Positions 1 through 6,676 of a stretch of DNA of 17,143 bases are shown piece after piece. Numbering within the stretch: the stretch's first letter is position 1; each line of letters begins with the position of its first letter. A program made the position numbers and the translations under genes. The notes under the pieces are model-generated. The model had not been told where the DNA came from. It did no database searches and saw nothing but the letters and a program-made list of their open reading frames with translations. Source of the stretch: FEN-727 sp036508635 (lineage in GTDB: Bacteria; Actinomycetota; Geothermincolia; Fen-727; Anoxymicrobiaceae); NCBI GenBank assembly GCA_036508635.1, contig DATCGY010000140.1, forward strand, positions 1 through 17,143, in the 5' to 3' direction.

Positions 1-1757
1 CCCCTGCAAAGGGCCTCATCCACGACGCTGATACCCGCCTCGACCTGTACCGTGCCCCGGTCGAGCAGTCCGAGCGCCTCCGACGCCGCGGCGCCGGCTT
101 GAGCGACCGTATCGGGGATGTCTTTGGGCCCCTGGCAGCAACCCGCGAGGAATATCCCGTCGGTCAGCGACTCCACCGGGCGCAGCTTGGGATGAGCTTC
201 GGTGAAGAAACCCTCGGGACCGATCTGTGCGCCCAGCACGCGGGCGAGCTCCTCGGAGCCGCTCGCCGGGACGAGACCGGCCGCCAGGACCACCATATCG
301 ACCGGAAGCTCAACCTGCCTGCCGAGCAGCGTGTCCTCGGCGAATACCTTGAGCGTGCCGTCGAGCTTCGCGACGTCGGCGCACTTGCCGCGGACGAAAA
401 AGATGCCCTCGTCGCGCACCCGCCTGTAAAACTCCTGGTAGCCTTTGCCGAACGCGTTCACGTCGATGTAAAACTCGTACACCTTCGCCCCGGTCTTGTC
501 GCGCGCAAGGTGGGCCTGCTTCATGGAGTACATGCAGCAGACCCTGGAGCAGTACTCGTTGGCGTTCTCGTCGCGCGAGCCTATGCAGTGCAGAAAAGCG
601 ATCGACCGCGGCTCGGTGCCGTCGGGCAGGACGATCTTTCCACCGGTCGGCCCGGAAGCCGAAAGCATCCTCTCGAACTGAAGCGCGTCGAGGACCTCAT
701 CGTAGCGCCTGTACCCGAACTGAGGCATCAGCCCCGCGTCGAAGACGTCGAAGCCGGTCGCGACCACTATCGCGCCCACCTCGAGCTCGCGCTCCTCTGC
801 CTGCGCCTCGAGGTCTATCGCGTTGACCGTACAGGCGTCGAGACAGGGGGACTTGCACTTGCCCTTCGTGTGAAACAGGCAGCGGCTCGTATCCACCGCC
901 GCGACCAGCGGGACAGCCTGCGGGAAGGGTATGTGGATGGCGCTCCTCTTCGAGAGCCCGGCATCAAACTCGTCGGGTATGCGTCCGGACAGGACGCACG
1001 CTTCGGCGCAATCGCCACACCCGGTACAACCGGCTATGTCGACGCACCTCGGGCCGGTCCGCACGGTCGCCTTGAAGTTGCCGATGAAACCTTCCAGACC
1101 GACCACCTCGCTGGTGGTCAGAACCTCGATGTTGGGGGACCTCGCCACGTCCACCATCTTAGGCGTGAGGATGCAAGCCGAGCAGTCGAGCGTCGGGAAA
1201 GTCTTGTCGAGCTGCGCCATGTGCCCGCCGATGCTCGGGTTCCTCTCGACCAGGTATACCTTTTTGCCTGCTGACGCGAGGTTGAGCGCCGCCTGTATGC
1301 CGGCGATACCCGCCCCGATTACCATCACGGCCTGGGTGACCGGAAATTCCCTGCTATAGAGCTCCCTGTTGAAGCAGACCTTGTGGACCGCGCCGCTCAC
1401 TAGAGCCTGCGCCTTGGCCGTTGCCCTGTCGGCATCCTCGTGGACCCAGGAACAATGCTCGCGGATGTTCGAGATCTCGAGCATGTAAGGGTTGAGCCCC
1501 GCCTCCTCCAGCGCCGCCCTGAAAGTATGCTCGTGCAGCCTCGGTGAACACGCGGCTACGACGACGCGCTCGAGACGCAGCTCTTCGATGTCTTTCATGA
1601 TGAGCGCCTGTCCCGGGTCCGAACACATGTACGTGTAATCCCGCGCGACCGCCACGCCAGGAATATCTCGCGCGCACTCGGCCACCGCCGCGCAATCGAC
1701 CACACCTGCGATGTTGGTGCCGCAGTGGCAGATGTATACGCCTCCCCTTCCAGCCAT
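1..1757 (-). CDS. hdrA: HdrA-like heterodisulfide reductase flavoprotein subunit, C-terminus cut by window edge
   Basis: CoB-CoM heterodisulfide reductase subunit A family, the FAD/4Fe-4S subunit of cytoplasmic electron-bifurcating or -confurcating complexes. Reading leftwards from ATG 1757, 585 codons are open with no stop before base 1. Visible motifs: N-terminal VYICHCGTNIAGVVD (about residues 7-21), ACSPRLHEHTFR (about 70-80), the Rossmann motif VIGAGIAG (about 146-153), the family signature LDCSACILTPKMVD (about 189-202), a 4Fe-4S motif GCTGCGDCAEAC (about 243-254), HCIGSRDENANEYCSRVCCM (about 390-410), and the late motif GIFLAGCCQGPKDIPD. The window ends at ALCRG, where a further ferredoxin domain normally begins. 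ATG 1757 follows a GGAG Shine-Dalgarno. The preceding genes are an amidotransferase-like protein, an AOR-like protein and a ferredoxin; no HdrB or HdrC lies in this operon within the window. Family assignment is secure. The physiological partner is unknown, and in bacteria it need not involve methanogenic thiols. Confidence 0.93.
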   Translation of the reverse strand, partial: MAGRGGVYICHCGTNIAGVVDCAAVAECARDIPGVAVARDYTYMCSDPGQALIMKDIEELRLERVVVAACSPRLHEHTFRAALEEAGLNPYMLEISNIREHCSWVHEDADRATAKAQALVSGAVHKVCFNRELYSREFPVTQAVMVIGAGIAGIQAALNLASAGKKVYLVERNPSIGGHMAQLDKTFPTLDCSACILTPKMVDVARSPNIEVLTTSEVVGLEGFIGNFKATVRTGPRCVDIAGCTGCGDCAEACVLSGRIPDEFDAGLSKRSAIHIPFPQAVPLVAAVDTSRCLFHTKGKCKSPCLDACTVNAIDLEAQAEERELEVGAIVVATGFDVFDAGLMPQFGYRRYDEVLDALQFERMLSASGPTGGKIVLPDGTEPRSIAFLHCIGSRDENANEYCSRVCCMYSMKQAHLARDKTGAKVYEFYIDVNAFGKGYQEFYRRVRDEGIFFVRGKCADVAKLDGTLKVFAEDTLLGRQVELPVDMVVLAAGLVPASGSEELARVLGAQIGPEGFFTEAHPKLRPVESLTDGIFLAGCCQGPKDIPDTVAQAGAAASEALGLLDRGTVQVEAGISVVDEALCR

Positions 1758-1758
1758 A

Positions 1759-1863
1759 TCATCTCCGTTTTGTTTTTGCCCTCTTGCCCTGTTTAGAGTC
1801 GCTCGCCGACCACGTCACGACCCCCCCGTCCAGCTCCCGAGATAAATCGAGTAATCCTTTCAT
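1759..1863 (-). CDS. Possible 34-aa basic small protein just upstream of hdrA
   Basis: A short ORF, ATG 1863 to TGA 1759-1761, occupies nearly the whole gap between the amidotransferase-like gene (stop 13 bp upstream) and hdrA (ATG one base after this stop, TGA-T-ATG). The product begins MKGLLDLSRELDGGVVTW and ends with a lysine/arginine-rich tail (KRAKTKRR). There is only a weak AAGAGA ribosome-binding sequence close to its ATG. I do not recognise it. It could be a real small subunit, a translational-coupling leader for hdrA, or chance. The tight packing is the only argument for coding. Confidence 0.3.
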   Translation of the reverse strand: MKGLLDLSRELDGGVVTWSASDSKQGKRAKTKRR

Positions 1864-1876
1864 ATCTCTTAGCAAT

Positions 1877-3118
1877 CTAAGCACGGTAGTACCCGCCGAG
1901 TCTCGTTCGGAAATAGAGCGAGAGACATCTCGCGGTGAGCTCCTTTAGCGATGTGAGCAGCGACTCGGCCGTTGCCCGTGAGTCCTTACCGGATTCAACT
2001 TCCATTTTAAGGTTTCTTGCCATCAGGGTCACCCCGGAGTAACCCTCAGCAAGCTGCGCGAGATCTTCGGGGTCCAGTCTCTCGGCATCAGCGTTGAGAG
2101 TATCGAGCCTTTTCCATGCGCACTCCAGGAACATCCGGATCTTTTCGGGCTCCCAGACCTTGACTCCGATCTTCCACGTCACCGGGAGCTTCTCGAGGCC
2201 GAAGCCGACTATGCGCGCATTGGAAACCTGCCTCTTTATCTCGTACAGGAGCTCGCGCACCTCGCGTTGTTGAGCAGGGTCTCTCGGGCCCGGATCCGCA
2301 GTGGCCTTTACGCCACCCCCACCCTGACCCTCCCCCCTCGAGGGAGAGCGATAGGTGTCGAGATAGCGGGACCAGTGCCTCCACATCAACTCGGCGACGA
2401 GGGCGTTAGCGTGGGGATAGAGGGGATGCTCGAGGTGTGGTCCACTCGCGATGGCGGTGCCCCTGCCGAGCTCAGCTCGTATCACCGCGGGCCGCCCCGT
2501 GAGCAGGCGGGCCGCCTCATCGCGCTCCCACATGTACGCGGCCCTGTCACTGAGCCCGGAATAGACCGCGATGACCTCTTCAGCGCGGGCGGCCTCGAGG
2601 ACCGGCCCCCCGAAGAGCGTGGTGCGCAGGCAACCATCCTCGAAGCATGGAAACTCCAGGCTCGCGCGGGTAGCCGCGATTTCAACCTCCCCGTAGACGG
2701 GGTGAAACACCCACTCCTCTCCATAGGGAGCAAGATACTTGTGTTCGAGGCAGCGGGGTGGCGGCGGGTCGGGCATGACGTTGATCATGTTTCCATCTAC
2801 GAGGTTGAAAGCAGTGAACGGTGGGAGATCAACGCCCGACAGCACAAGGTATGCGCCCGCGCATGACCCGAAATAGAAACCCTCGTCAGTGACGAAACGC
2901 TCCAGCGCCAGGGCTCCTCTCTCACCGAGCGCCTCGGCCATGGCATACGTATCGCCACCACCAACGAGCAGAAAATCCATGCGGTCCAGGCCGGCGCTCA
3001 ATACTGAGTGCTCGTCGATGAACTCGACGTCGTAGATGCCCAGCCGCTCGAGAAGGTCGGCGAACCATATCCAGGAGTGTGAAGCGCCAGCGCCGACGAA
3101 GACCGCCACCCTTGGCAT
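1877..3118 (-). CDS. Class I glutamine amidotransferase-like (BPL_N-like) protein with a C-terminal helical extension
   Basis: The N-terminal 250 residues look like the amidotransferase-like fold of the biotin-protein-ligase N-terminal (BPL_N) family: start MPRVAVFVGAGASHSW, LLVGGGDTYAMAEAL (about 50-64), nucleophile elbow FYFGSCAGAYLVLSG with Cys86, and SGPHLEHP with His228 and Glu230 in the H-x-E arrangement of class I triads. Residues 258-275 are a Ser/Gly-rich linker encoded by a GC-rich palindromic repeat. Residues about 280-413 form a second, mostly helical region that I do not recognise. An upstream TTG would add 50 residues, but they have no family resemblance and no good ribosome site, so I start at ATG 3118; even this ATG has only a distant GGAGG. 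It lies between the AOR-like gene and hdrA on the same strand. The substrate is unknown, and it may be a hydrolase or a cofactor-modifying enzyme. The fold call is fairly sure, the function is not. Confidence 0.7.
   Translation of the reverse strand: MPRVAVFVGAGASHSWIWFADLLERLGIYDVEFIDEHSVLSAGLDRMDFLLVGGGDTYAMAEALGERGALALERFVTDEGFYFGSCAGAYLVLSGVDLPPFTAFNLVDGNMINVMPDPPPPRCLEHKYLAPYGEEWVFHPVYGEVEIAATRASLEFPCFEDGCLRTTLFGGPVLEAARAEEVIAVYSGLSDRAAYMWERDEAARLLTGRPAVIRAELGRGTAIASGPHLEHPLYPHANALVAELMWRHWSRYLDTYRSPSRGEGQGGGGVKATADPGPRDPAQQREVRELLYEIKRQVSNARIVGFGLEKLPVTWKIGVKVWEPEKIRMFLECAWKRLDTLNADAERLDPEDLAQLAEGYSGVTLMARNLKMEVESGKDSRATAESLLTSLKELTARCLSLYFRTRLGGYYRA
2316..2348. repeat. GC-rich palindromic repeat inserted in frame in the amidotransferase-like gene
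   Basis: The sequence CCCCCACCCTGACCC followed by TCCCCCCTCGAGGGAGAG contains the perfect palindrome CCCTCGAGGG (2335-2344) beside a run of CCCT/CCCC units. It resembles the dispersed elements of the type CCCTCACCCTAACCCTCTCCCT...GAGGG that I know as intergenic repeats in many bacterial genomes. Here it is read as part of the protein, giving the linker SPSRGEGQGGGG at residues 258-269, exactly between two domains. No second copy is present in this window, so its repeat nature rests on resemblance. Confidence 0.5.
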
Positions 3119-3271
3119 CGCGCGACCGAACGCCTCCCTGTACGGCGAGAAAACCGGGTTTCGAGCGGCCCTGGCATGTCGACCCACGGGCCTGACCCTC
3201 GCCGAAACGTCTACAGTTGCTTCGCACCGGGATTCGCACCCCGGCGGGAGAACGTCCGTGGAACGCAAGGC

Positions 3272-4537
3272 TCAAAACATCCCGTCGACCGATGAAGAGT
3301 CAAGCTCGAGCCCGGCCGCCGATCCGCACAGTTGAAAGAGCGCGGCAATGTCGATGCCGCCAGTCATGATGAAGGTCGGGCAGATGCCCAACACGTACCC
3401 GGCGCGGTTCGCCGCGAGCCATTCGTCCTGGGAACCCAGCGGCGGCACCCATGGCCCGAACAACCCGTACTCCAGGGGCTCACCCGCTGGCCACCCGGCA
3501 TTCTCGGAGCCTTTGAGTTCCTTGACCGCGGCGCTGATCGCTGACGGGTCAACAAGCGGCTTGGCCGAGAGTTCGCGCGCGCCCCTGAGAAGGTCGACCC
3601 CGGCACGGGCCATCGCCTCCATGGCGCGGCAGGCCGGCTCGGCCTCCCAGCCTCCCGACTTGAGCCACAGCGCGGCCGCGGCGTCTATCACCAGCATGCC
3701 CGGCTCTTCAACGCCCTCTGGCTCCATCACCGACGCGGGCTCGTTGTACTTGACGAACGTCGCGCACGCGTTTGGGCACGCGAAGCACGAGCGGTACCTG
3801 TGTACCATCGGCTTGAGCCATCCATCTATATCGTCCGCGTCAAGGGATGCGCAGATCTCTTTGAATCCCCTGCCGGTAGAGGCACTGGAGAGCAGCTCGC
3901 AAGCCTCATCGTAAAACTCACCGGGCTCCTCGGCGTCGAGCATCCCAAGCCCGCGCAGCGCTATGGCCTTTAGATTCTTGGCGCCCATAACAGCACCGAG
4001 CCCCGCGCTATCGCCAGACCCCCAGTAATTGATCGAGTAAGCGGCGACGGCCGACCCGGCCTCCCCGGCCGTGCCTATGGATATCACCTGGATCAGACTT
4101 TCGCCCATGTCGCGCCGTATCCCGTCGGTGGTCTGCCACGTGTCGAGGCCCCATAGCGACGAGGCGTTGTTGATATCGGCCACACCGTCGTGGAGCCAGA
4201 GATAGACCGGCTTAGAGGACGACCCCTTGATCACGACGGCGGAGAAACCCGAGAGCTTCATCTCGGCCCCGGCGAACATGCTGAGGGGAGAGACCGCTAC
4301 CTCGCCGGTCACCGGACTCTTTCCTATGACAAACCCGAGACACGCCGCCGGCACGGGCGTTCCCACGAACAGGCCGGCGCCCAGGACGAGCGGGTCGGAA
4401 TCGGAGTACTTATCGTAGAGCGCCAAACCCGCGGGCAGGCCGGGGCCGACATTGTCGAGCTCTTCGAAATCGACTTGCTCGGTCTTGCCCGCGCTGAGGT
4501 CTACGACCAATACGTCACCGTAGTACATGGTATCCAT
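3272..4537 (-). CDS. Short aldehyde:ferredoxin oxidoreductase-like protein (421 aa)
   Basis: AOR family (tungsten-bis-pterin enzymes that oxidise aldehydes or, in BamB-type members, reduce aromatic acyl-CoA). The N-terminal AFOR domain is recognisable: MYYGDVLVVDLSAGKTEQVD (4-23), IGKSPVTGE (71-79), PVYLWLHDGVADINNASSLWG (about 110-130) and LGAVMGAKNLKAIALRG (180-196). The Fe-S ligands follow as CFACPNAC (Cys251, Cys254, Cys258), with a fourth candidate in LGICPTF (Cys386). The protein is about 180 residues shorter than the usual 600 or so. The second and third domains are compressed, and the Asp that normally precedes the last Cys (DxxGLC) is not seen. The usual GGRG pterin motif is replaced by GPGLPAGLALYD. 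ATG 4537 has a strong AAGGAGG 7 nt upstream and lies 11 bp after the ferredoxin stop. Whether it still binds tungsten is open. Confidence 0.85.
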   Translation of the reverse strand: MDTMYYGDVLVVDLSAGKTEQVDFEELDNVGPGLPAGLALYDKYSDSDPLVLGAGLFVGTPVPAACLGFVIGKSPVTGEVAVSPLSMFAGAEMKLSGFSAVVIKGSSSKPVYLWLHDGVADINNASSLWGLDTWQTTDGIRRDMGESLIQVISIGTAGEAGSAVAAYSINYWGSGDSAGLGAVMGAKNLKAIALRGLGMLDAEEPGEFYDEACELLSSASTGRGFKEICASLDADDIDGWLKPMVHRYRSCFACPNACATFVKYNEPASVMEPEGVEEPGMLVIDAAAALWLKSGGWEAEPACRAMEAMARAGVDLLRGARELSAKPLVDPSAISAAVKELKGSENAGWPAGEPLEYGLFGPWVPPLGSQDEWLAANRAGYVLGICPTFIMTGGIDIAALFQLCGSAAGLELDSSSVDGMF

Positions 4538-4548
4538 GGCAGGCCTCC

Positions 4549-4899
4549 TTATTCGAGATAGAGGGCGTTTTGCGGGCAGATCGAGACGCACTGGGGTTCG
4601 ATCCCGGCGCTCTCGCAAAGGTCGCAAGCCTCCCTGATAAGAATTGGTTTAGCCGATGCTCCACCTCCGCCGGATCCCGAGCGTTGCTGGAGCTCCCCGA
4701 GCTTAACCGCCTCAGGACCTTCCGGCTTGCCGAGAAAGAGATCCTCCTCGGTCTTTACGATGACGCCCATGTAGTCTTTTTTTTCTTCGGCGCGGTAAAG
4801 CATGACGCTTGACGAGATGGTGCTGAACGCCTCATCCCAATGGTACCCGCATGCGAGCTCGCACAGGCTGCAGCCAGTGCACTCGAGCGGTTTGACCAT
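4549..4899 (-). CDS. Two-cluster ferredoxin-like electron transfer protein paired with the AOR-like protein
   Basis: A 116-aa iron-sulfur protein of the kind encoded next to AOR-family enzymes as their electron partner. Cluster motif one is CTGCSLCELAC (Cys7, 10, 13, 17, CxxCxxCxxxC). Motif two near the C-terminus is CDLCESAGIEPQCVSICP (CxxCx8CxxxC followed by Pro). Between them is a 70-residue insert with a Gly/Ser-rich stretch (RSGSGGGGASAK). The start ATG 4899 (MVKPLECTGC) has GAGGG just upstream and GGGAGG slightly further. A longer reading frame extends upstream but adds no family sequence. Its stop is 11 bp before the AOR-like ATG, so the two are probably co-translated as a pair. It is the first gene of the left operon. 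Confidence 0.88.
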   Translation of the reverse strand: MVKPLECTGCSLCELACGYHWDEAFSTISSSVMLYRAEEKKDYMGVIVKTEEDLFLGKPEGPEAVKLGELQQRSGSGGGGASAKPILIREACDLCESAGIEPQCVSICPQNALYLE

Positions 4900-5054
4900 G
4901 ACCCTCAAAGCCGCCTCCCTTCCCGACCCGACAGTCAACGATAATTCTATCATTAAGAGGGCGCTCATACGCCATGTAAACCCGCGAAATATATGGTTTA
5001 TTTGCCGATTTAGAAGGTCGGTAACCCGGTAAGAGAAGTGCCCCGGCGGCCGGT

Positions 5055-5076
5055 GGCACGGATTGCGCTCCGTGCC
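5055..5076 (-). terminator. Stem-loop after the long FAD oxidoreductase gene, candidate terminator
   Basis: GGCACGGA (5055-5062) and TCCGTGCC (5069-5076) form a perfect 8-bp stem around a 6-nt loop, with extra CCCGGC/GCCGGG pairing outside it. It lies about 65 bp beyond the stop at 5140 and ahead of the ferredoxin operon. There is no clear U-tract, so it could also be an RNA-processing stem. Confidence 0.45.
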
Positions 5077-5109
5077 GCCGGGATGCCTCACGTCTTGCGA
5101 TGCGCCTCA

Positions 5110-5144
5110 CTTGAAAAAACAGGTCTGACCCCCGGTTTTTCAAG
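5110..5144. repeat. Inverted repeat CTTGAAAAA/TTTTTCAAG overlapping a stop codon
   Basis: Perfect 9-bp arms at 5110-5118 and 5136-5144 flank 17 nt that read CAGGTCTGACCCCCGG. The right arm contains the TGA stop (5140-5142) of the FAD oxidoreductase gene. In minus-strand RNA the stem ends in an A/U-rich helix and may act with the stem at 5055-5076 in ending transcription or protecting the 3' end. Confidence 0.45.
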
Positions 5145-6675
5145 CGGGGTCGACGGGGAGATTGAGCCTCCCCGGAGCCATTATGTTTCTGGGGTCGATG
5201 TCGGCTTTCAGCTCGCCGAGGAGCTCGCTGTAGGTGCCGAGCCTCGGCGTCTGCAACGTGCCGAAGTTGAAGCTGCCGGAGCCTCCGTACGGCCGGTCGA
5301 AATGGCCGCCGTCGTCGAGCACCATGTTGATGGCGTCGTAACCGAACGCGAGGCCGCGCTTCACGCTCTCCGAGTCGTCGAAGCTGATGAAGAAGTCGAG
5401 CTCCAGCATCACGCTGCGCCCGAACTCGAGTGGCTGCGTGTAGACCGTGACTTCGGTGGGCGGGTACGCCACCTGCCAGTTGCGCCAGTCCGTGTCCTTG
5501 AAGTGCTTGTCGGCAAGCCTCTGGTACTTCTTGTGGAGGTCCGAAACCCTGTCTAGATTCGAATTGAACCAGACGACCTGGAACGACCCGAAGAACCTCG
5601 TGACCCTCATCGTGCTTTGCAGTACTTTGCACTCGTAGGCTATGTCCCCGATCATGTCGGAGAGCATGTCCACTACGGAATCATCCATGAGCTCGTAGCC
5701 GTTGCGCTCGACCAGCCTCAGGAACTGCTCATCCTTGAGGCGCGCCTCCTCCTCGTTCTCGCCGCCCATGATGACGATGGCGTTGTTCCGCGGGATGTAC
5801 TCGACGACGCCCGCGCCCACCTCGTCGTCCTCGGTCGCGAACCAGGAAAAGTAGCTGTCCTGCAGGTGGGAGCACTCGTTCACGAAGTCTTCGCGGGTCA
5901 CCTTGTAGAAGAACTCGGAGACCTCGTTCAGGTCCTCGGTCTCGAACTGCGCCACCTTCAGCACCTCGACCTTCGGCCACTCGTAAACCTGGGTGATCAT
6001 CTCGACCATGACCCCGAAGATGCCCATAGATGAGTGGAAAAGCCCGCTTATATCGGGCCCCGGGCCCTCGACGCAGACCTTCTCCGCGCCGGGCAGGGCG
6101 CTCGAGCCCGTCTTAAGTATCTCGCCGTCGGGCATCACAAAAGTCATGGAGACGATGTGGTCGGGGCCGACCCCGAACTTGTTGGCGGGCATGCCGATGC
6201 CCTTGTCCATGTGGTTGGTCGCGACGCCGGCGGTGTGCGGCGCCGAGGGATTGACCGCGTAGAGCCCCTGCTGGCGGAGCACGTTCTGCGCGACCCCGAA
6301 GCGGACCGCGGGCTGCATGGTGATGGTCATGTTCTCGGCGTCGATCTCGAGTATCTTGTCCATTCTGCGCAGGTCGAGCAGTATCCCGCCTCGCTGCGGT
6401 ATGCAGCCTCCGGCGCAGTTGATCGCGGCCGAGGCCGGCTGAACGGCCATGCCGTAACGCCCGGCGATGCGGACTATCTCCTGCACCTGCTCGGTGTTCT
6501 CGGGTAGCGCCACGATGTGGGGCTTCTTGGCCGTCTCGAAGCTGTTGTCCTTGGAGTAGCCGATAGTGATAGCCGGGTCGTCGGTAACCCAATCCTCGCC
6601 GACTACGCCCTTAACCAGCTCGAGCACCTCGCCTACCGTGTCTTCGACGGTCGAATCGTACGGTCTGACTGCCAT
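5140..6675 (-). CDS. FAD-linked oxidoreductase of the VAO/PCMH family (GlcD-like), 511 aa
   Basis: Flavoenzyme with a PCMH-type FAD-binding domain and a C-terminal substrate cap. Seen in the sequence: PHIVALPENTEQVQEIV (about 50-67), the pyrophosphate-loop region ASAAINCAGGCIPQRGGILL (about 80-100), LRRMDKILEID, MPDGEILKTGSSALPG, the family-like EGPGPDISGLFHSSMGIFGV (about 205-225), and a C-terminal DPRNIMAPGRLNLP. ATG 6675 follows the stop of the CCG protein by one base (TGA-G-ATG), with a G-rich Shine-Dalgarno inside the end of that gene. A GTG 9 bp further upstream is less likely. It is clearly paralogous to the 511-aa protein at 14699-16234. Such enzymes oxidise 2-hydroxy acids, alcohols or related carbon donors and hand electrons to Fe-S partners. 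The substrate here is unknown. Confidence 0.88.
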   Translation of the reverse strand: MAVRPYDSTVEDTVGEVLELVKGVVGEDWVTDDPAITIGYSKDNSFETAKKPHIVALPENTEQVQEIVRIAGRYGMAVQPASAAINCAGGCIPQRGGILLDLRRMDKILEIDAENMTITMQPAVRFGVAQNVLRQQGLYAVNPSAPHTAGVATNHMDKGIGMPANKFGVGPDHIVSMTFVMPDGEILKTGSSALPGAEKVCVEGPGPDISGLFHSSMGIFGVMVEMITQVYEWPKVEVLKVAQFETEDLNEVSEFFYKVTREDFVNECSHLQDSYFSWFATEDDEVGAGVVEYIPRNNAIVIMGGENEEEARLKDEQFLRLVERNGYELMDDSVVDMLSDMIGDIAYECKVLQSTMRVTRFFGSFQVVWFNSNLDRVSDLHKKYQRLADKHFKDTDWRNWQVAYPPTEVTVYTQPLEFGRSVMLELDFFISFDDSESVKRGLAFGYDAINMVLDDGGHFDRPYGGSGSFNFGTLQTPRLGTYSELLGELKADIDPRNIMAPGRLNLPVDPA

Positions 6676-6676
6676 C

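Noticed and set aside
99..1274. Long open frame on the plus strand opposite hdrA (391 codons)
   Set aside because: It is antisense to a strongly conserved HdrA sequence, has no recognisable domain, and such mirrors are expected in GC-rich genes.
3219..3250. Sequence resembling a tRNA T-arm (GGGGTGCGAATCCC on the minus strand)
   Set aside because: No acceptor, D-arm or anticodon arm could be found around it; taken as chance in GC-rich spacer.
3119..3268. 50-residue N-terminal extension of the amidotransferase-like protein from a TTG
   Set aside because: No ribosome site, no family resemblance, and the domain begins naturally at MPRVAVFVGAG.
4900..5054. Promoter for the ferredoxin-AOR operon (TTTACA, 17 nt, CTTAAT; also TATATT)
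   Set aside because: The AT-rich patch makes a promoter likely somewhere here, but no pair of boxes is good enough to place one.
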